Origin: Collinsella sp.
Lineage (GTDB): Bacteria; Actinomycetota; Coriobacteriia; Coriobacteriales; Coriobacteriaceae
NCBI GenBank assembly: GCA_019419485.1
Contig: DXZV01000014.1
Location: 2,633 to 19,926 of the forward strand
Reading direction: 5' to 3'
Length of the DNA: 17,294 bases
The translations under genes and the position numbers were made by a program. The notes beneath the pieces were generated by a model. That model did no database searches and had not been told where the DNA came from. It was given only the letters and a program-made list of their open reading frames with translations. Shown here in pieces: positions 14,514 to 17,294 of the stretch. How positions within the stretch are numbered: position 1 is the first letter of the stretch; each line of letters starts with the position of its first letter.

Positions 14514-15242
14514 TTACTCCTCCGATGCGGTGGCCGCGGTGTCGTCGCCTTCGGCACCATCACCGGCAGAAGGCTCGGCCAGGCGATAACCCACGCCGCG
14601 CACGGTCTCGATGGCGCTGGCATGCTCGCCCAGTTTTTGGCGAAGCGTCTGCACGTGCACGTCAACGGTGCGCGAACCGCCGTCGAAGTCCCAGCCCCAC
14701 ACGCTCTGCAGCAACGACTCGCGGGTAAAGACCACGCCGGGCTTGCGCATGAGGTACTCGAGCAGGTCGAACTCGCGCAGGGTGAGCTTAAGCGGCTCGC
14801 CGGCAACGGTCACCTCGCGATGGCTGGGCGAAAGCACGATGTCGCCCACGCTGAGCACATCGCTCGCCTGCTTGACCATGCCGCCGCGACGCAGCAGTGC
14901 GCGGCAGCGGCTCGCAAGCTCCATGAGCGAAAACGGCTTAGTCAGGTAATCGTCGGCACCGCCATCGAGCGCCATCACCTTGTCGAGTTCGGTGTCCTTG
15001 GCGGTAAGCATCATGATGGGCACCGTCGCCGTCAGGCGATCGGCACGCAGGCGACGCATAATCGCCAAGCCATCGGTGTCGGGCAGCATGATATCGAGCA
15101 GCACAGCATCGGGCACCCGTCGCGCCACGGCAGCTTTAAACTCGCCATCACACGAAAAGCCCTCGGCCTCGATTCCCTGCTTGCGCAGCGCGTAGACTGT
15201 CAAATCCCTGATGTTGTCATCGTCCTCGACGTAATAGATCAT
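14514..15242 (-). CDS. OmpR/PhoB-family response regulator (likely phosphate regulon PhoP/PhoB)
   Basis: Transcription factor of 242 residues. The receiver domain has the acidic triad VEDDD at 5-9, phospho-acceptor Asp50 in LLDIMLPDTDG, Thr80 and Lys102 (TKPF). The winged-helix DNA-binding domain (about 128-225) has LTLREFDLLEYLM, the SRTVDVHVQTLRQKL recognition helix and ETVRGVGYRL. The C-terminus carries an extra acidic/Ala tail of about 20 residues (AGDGAEGDDTAATASEE) beyond the usual end. AAAGGGG 6 bases before the ATG fixes the start. It is 64 bases after pstB, with no terminator between, and three bases before its sensor kinase. Position beside pstB points to control of phosphate uptake genes. 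Confidence 0.92.
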   Translation of the reverse strand: MIYYVEDDDNIRDLTVYALRKQGIEAEGFSCDGEFKAAVARRVPDAVLLDIMLPDTDGLAIMRRLRADRLTATVPIMMLTAKDTELDKVMALDGGADDYLTKPFSLMELASRCRALLRRGGMVKQASDVLSVGDIVLSPSHREVTVAGEPLKLTLREFDLLEYLMRKPGVVFTRESLLQSVWGWDFDGGSRTVDVHVQTLRQKLGEHASAIETVRGVGYRLAEPSAGDGAEGDDTAATASEE

Positions 15243-15306
15243 GTTGAACCCCTTTGCGGCCGATATGACCGCATCTTAACCCTAAAGGCACCTGTAAAAG
15301 ACAGCG

Positions 15307-16182
15307 TCAGCCAAAACGCCCCGTCAAATAATCCGCGGTGCGCGGATCGGACGGATTCTTAAAGAGTTGCGCGGTGGGCGCGTGCTCCACCAGCTCACCC
15401 AGCAAAAAGAACGCAACCGAATCGGAAATACGCGCGGCCTGCTGCATGTTGTGCGTCACGACCACCAGCGTGCAGGTCTCCTTGAGCTCGCAGGCCAGCT
15501 GCTCCACCACCAACGTCGACACAGGGTCGAGTGCCGAAGTCGGCTCGTCCATCAGCAGAATGTCGGGCTGCACGGCAAGTGCGCGGGCGATGCACAGGCG
15601 CTGCTGCTGTCCACCCGAAAGACCCAGGCCCGACTCTTTGAGCTTGTCCTTGACCTCGTCCCACAGGGCAGCGCGACGCAGGGAGTCCTCGACCAGCTCA
15701 TCGAGCACGGCGCGGTCGCGCACACCCATACCGCGAGGACCGTAGGCGACGTTGTCGTAGATGCTCATGGGAAATGGGTTGGGGCGTTGGAACACCATGC
15801 CCACGCGCTGGCGCAAACGGCAGATGTCGCAATCGCCCAGGATATCTTGACCATCGAGCGCAATCTTGCCCTCGATGCGGCAATCCTTGATGCCGTCGTT
15901 CATGCGGTTAAAGCAGCGCAGCAACGTGGACTTTCCGCAGCCCGAAGGCCCGATGAACGAGGTGATCTGCTTGTCGCGGATCTTGATATTCACGTCCTTG
16001 AGCGCATGGTGGTCGCCATAGAACAGGTCGAGGCCCTCGACGTCGATGCGCGTCGGCGAGGCGGCAAGATCCTCTGCCGTGGGGCGAGTCGCATCCCCAA
16101 CCTCGCGCTCATGCGCGGCCTCGGCCTGCGCTTCCATGAGTTCTTCAAGCTCCGTGGGCTCCACAGCCGCAGCAGCCGTCAT
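15307..16182 (-). CDS. pstB: Phosphate ABC transporter ATP-binding protein PstB
   Basis: ATPase of the PstSCAB high-affinity phosphate importer, 291 residues, acting at the cytoplasmic face of the membrane. Walker A GPSGCGKST (78-86), Q-loop VFQRPNPFPMSIYDNVAYG (130-148, a PstB hallmark), signature LSGGQQQRL (188-196), Walker B ILLMDEPTSALDP (208-220, Glu213), and H-loop VVVTHNMQQA. The C-terminus LFKNPSDPRTADYLTGRFG is also PstB-typical. An N-terminal Ala/Glu-rich extension of about 45 residues precedes the usual start of the family. The inner ATG at 16182 is chosen over one 15 bases upstream because GGAGGTG lies 6 bases before it and overlaps that upstream ATG. Membrane subunits PstC and PstA and the binding protein PstS are not adjacent in this window. 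Confidence 0.95.
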   Translation of the reverse strand: MTAAAAVEPTELEELMEAQAEAAHEREVGDATRPTAEDLAASPTRIDVEGLDLFYGDHHALKDVNIKIRDKQITSFIGPSGCGKSTLLRCFNRMNDGIKDCRIEGKIALDGQDILGDCDICRLRQRVGMVFQRPNPFPMSIYDNVAYGPRGMGVRDRAVLDELVEDSLRRAALWDEVKDKLKESGLGLSGGQQQRLCIARALAVQPDILLMDEPTSALDPVSTLVVEQLACELKETCTLVVVTHNMQQAARISDSVAFFLLGELVEHAPTAQLFKNPSDPRTADYLTGRFG

Positions 16183-16196
16183 ACCGCACACCTCCA

Positions 16197-16274
16197 TATC
16201 GATATCAATTCAGCAGTATCGATAGTAGGAATCGCGGCTCATACGCACGTGAGCACATTGTCAAGTGTTTGTAA
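16197..16274 (-). promoter_or_regulatory. pstB upstream control region: TTGACA box and paired TATCGATA palindromes
   Basis: The 103-base gap between the VanS-like gene and pstB contains TTGACA (16264-16259, minus strand), with TATGAG 15 bases downstream as a poor -10. TTACAA begins ten bases before TTGACA, reminiscent of tandem PhoP half-sites. Closer to pstB are two copies of the palindrome TATCGATA (16197-16204 and 16217-16224) exactly 20 bases apart. No terminator follows the VanS-like gene, so pstB may also be read from upstream. Confidence 0.4.
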
Positions 16275-16285
16275 GGGCACGCTAG

Positions 16286-17294
16286 CTATGCGGCGGGCAG
16301 CTCGATGGTGAATATCGTGTGTTCGGGCGTCGATTCACATGCAACGGTACCGCCGTGCGCGCATACGATCTCCTTGGCGATGGCAAGCCCCAGTCCAGCG
16401 CCGCCGCGATTGGTCGCACGCGCCGCATCCAGGCGATAGAACTTCTCAAAGATCACCTTGAGCTTAGCCGCAGGGATAGGATCGCCCTGATTGATAAAGC
16501 GCACGCGCACGCCGCCATCGTCTTGGCGCCTGGCCTCAATCGTGATAGTCGAGCCCTCATAGCTATAGGCGACGGCGTTTTTCATGATGTTGTTAAACAC
16601 GCGGGCCATCTTATCGCCATCCACGAGCACCGTCAGGTCCTCGCGAATATCAACCTGGGCTTCCTTATGTTGCTCGTTGAGGATGGGATAGAACTCGTCA
16701 GCCACCTGAGCCAGCAGCAACCCCAGATCAACATAGCCGCGCGTGAGCACGATATCGTGGAAGTCAAAACGCGTGATATCGAAGAACTCTTCGATGAGCG
16801 TATCGAGCCGGTGCGCCTTGTCGAGCGCCACGCCCGTAAAGTGCGCACGTTGCTCAACCGGCAGCTCGGGAGCCTCTTGCAGCAGCGAAAGATAGCCCAC
16901 CACACTGGCAAGCGGGGTGCGTAGGTCATGTGCCAAGTACGTGACCAGATCGTCCTTGCGATGAGACTCGTCACGCAAGGCCTGTTGCACCTTGCGCTCG
17001 CGATCGCGCACACGGTTGAGTGCGCCCTCGACCTCCAGGAAGTCGCCGTCGATGTTGTCCCAGGTGTCGGGGTGATCGATCAGGCGATCTTGAATACGAG
17101 CGGCCAGCACACAATCGGCACGCTGCTCGCCCTGCTCATAGCCCTGGTAGTACAGGGCGCGGCCGCAAAAGAACAGCACGCACACGGCAAGCGCCAGCAC
17201 AAAGCCAAGCATGTTGAATACAAAGCCGGCATCGAACAGCACCGGCCCTTCGATGCCGCCGAGTGCCATGGCGCCAATCGCCAACGTCATGGCC
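16286..17294 (-). CDS. VanS-like sensor histidine kinase (5' end cut by window edge)
   Basis: C-terminal part of a membrane sensor kinase; at least 336 residues are visible and the reading frame stays open to the window edge, so the ATG near 17290 may not be the start. One membrane helix is seen (about 22-48 from that ATG); VanS-type kinases have two, so the first is probably missing. HisKA has LVTYLAHDLRTPLASVVGY (His121). HATPase_c shows NNIMKNAVAYS, FEKFYRLDAARA and GGAGLGLAIAKEIV. As in VanS, the G1 box is INQGDPIP instead of DxGxG. Similarity to VanS as I recall it (VanB-type sensor) is strong along the kinase core, but no vanH/A/X-like gene is visible, so the signal is unknown. Its own response regulator would be expected upstream, beyond the window. 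Confidence 0.88.
   Translation of the reverse strand, partial: AMTLAIGAMALGGIEGPVLFDAGFVFNMLGFVLALAVCVLFFCGRALYYQGYEQGEQRADCVLAARIQDRLIDHPDTWDNIDGDFLEVEGALNRVRDRERKVQQALRDESHRKDDLVTYLAHDLRTPLASVVGYLSLLQEAPELPVEQRAHFTGVALDKAHRLDTLIEEFFDITRFDFHDIVLTRGYVDLGLLLAQVADEFYPILNEQHKEAQVDIREDLTVLVDGDKMARVFNNIMKNAVAYSYEGSTITIEARRQDDGGVRVRFINQGDPIPAAKLKVIFEKFYRLDAARATNRGGAGLGLAIAKEIVCAHGGTVACESTPEHTIFTIELPAA

Noticed and set aside
15243..15306. TTTACA/TTTAGG/TTAAGA motifs between pstB and the regulator gene as a PHO box
   Set aside because: Spacings (12 and 7 bases) are irregular and no good -10 follows, so chance is more likely.
13830..15362. 510-codon open frame on the plus strand opposite the two-component genes
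   Set aside because: It spans two well-supported genes and their junction, and the His/Arg/Gln-rich product is typical of an antisense shadow.
16286..17294. Vancomycin resistance locus suggested by the VanS-like kinase
   Set aside because: No ligase, dehydrogenase or dipeptidase gene is present. VanS-like kinases are common outside resistance clusters.

Overview
This is a GC-rich stretch of a Gram-positive bacterial chromosome, and all twelve genes I can support lie on the minus strand. Gene content (YhgE/Pip membrane proteins, a CpsB/CpsC/CpsD capsule-type kinase module, PstB beside a PhoP/PhoR-type two-component pair, a VanS-like kinase), the A/G-rich Shine-Dalgarno sites and scattered 'GGGACGTTC' repeat fragments suggest a gut actinomycete of the class Coriobacteriia, perhaps Collinsella. 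That assignment is inference; no rRNA or marker gene is present to prove it.

Read in the direction of transcription (high to low coordinates), the window opens with a VanS-like sensor kinase cut by the window edge (16286-17294). It is followed by pstB (15307-16182), an OmpR/PhoB-type response regulator (14514-15242) and its sensor kinase (13086-14510). The last three look like a phosphate-uptake ATPase plus its phosphate-sensing two-component system. The pstS, pstC and pstA genes are not between them and would have to lie outside the window or elsewhere.

Next comes a tight cluster: a Wzz/CpsC chain-length protein (12234-12890), a CpsD bacterial tyrosine kinase (11494-12231), a CpsB PHP-type tyrosine phosphatase (10826-11476) and a GNAT acetyltransferase (10286-10786). 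No glycosyltransferase, flippase or polymerase follows, so the kinase/phosphatase triad seems detached from the sugar-assembly genes it normally controls. After it comes htpG (8059-10083), whose leader contains a terminator-like hairpin.

The 7656-8058 gap is the most structured non-coding stretch. It holds a 12-bp hairpin abutting the htpG stop, a roughly 97-base rod-like inverted repeat, a cluster of 22-base direct and inverted repeats resembling REP elements, and a likely promoter/operator for the following operon. That operon encodes two consecutive large YhgE/Pip-family membrane proteins (4839-7655 and 2649-4838) whose stop and start codons are directly adjacent; it ends at a strong terminator (2515-2554). 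The window finishes with an EamA/DMT-family transporter (1464-2447, own terminator) and an M20D amidohydrolase (49-1347). No tRNA, rRNA, CRISPR array or intact insertion sequence was seen. I did not find a clear-cut new defence or biosynthetic system. The best candidates for novelty are the paired Pip proteins with their unusual C-terminal extension, the structured intergenic element, and the orphan kinase module with a degenerate oligomerisation motif.
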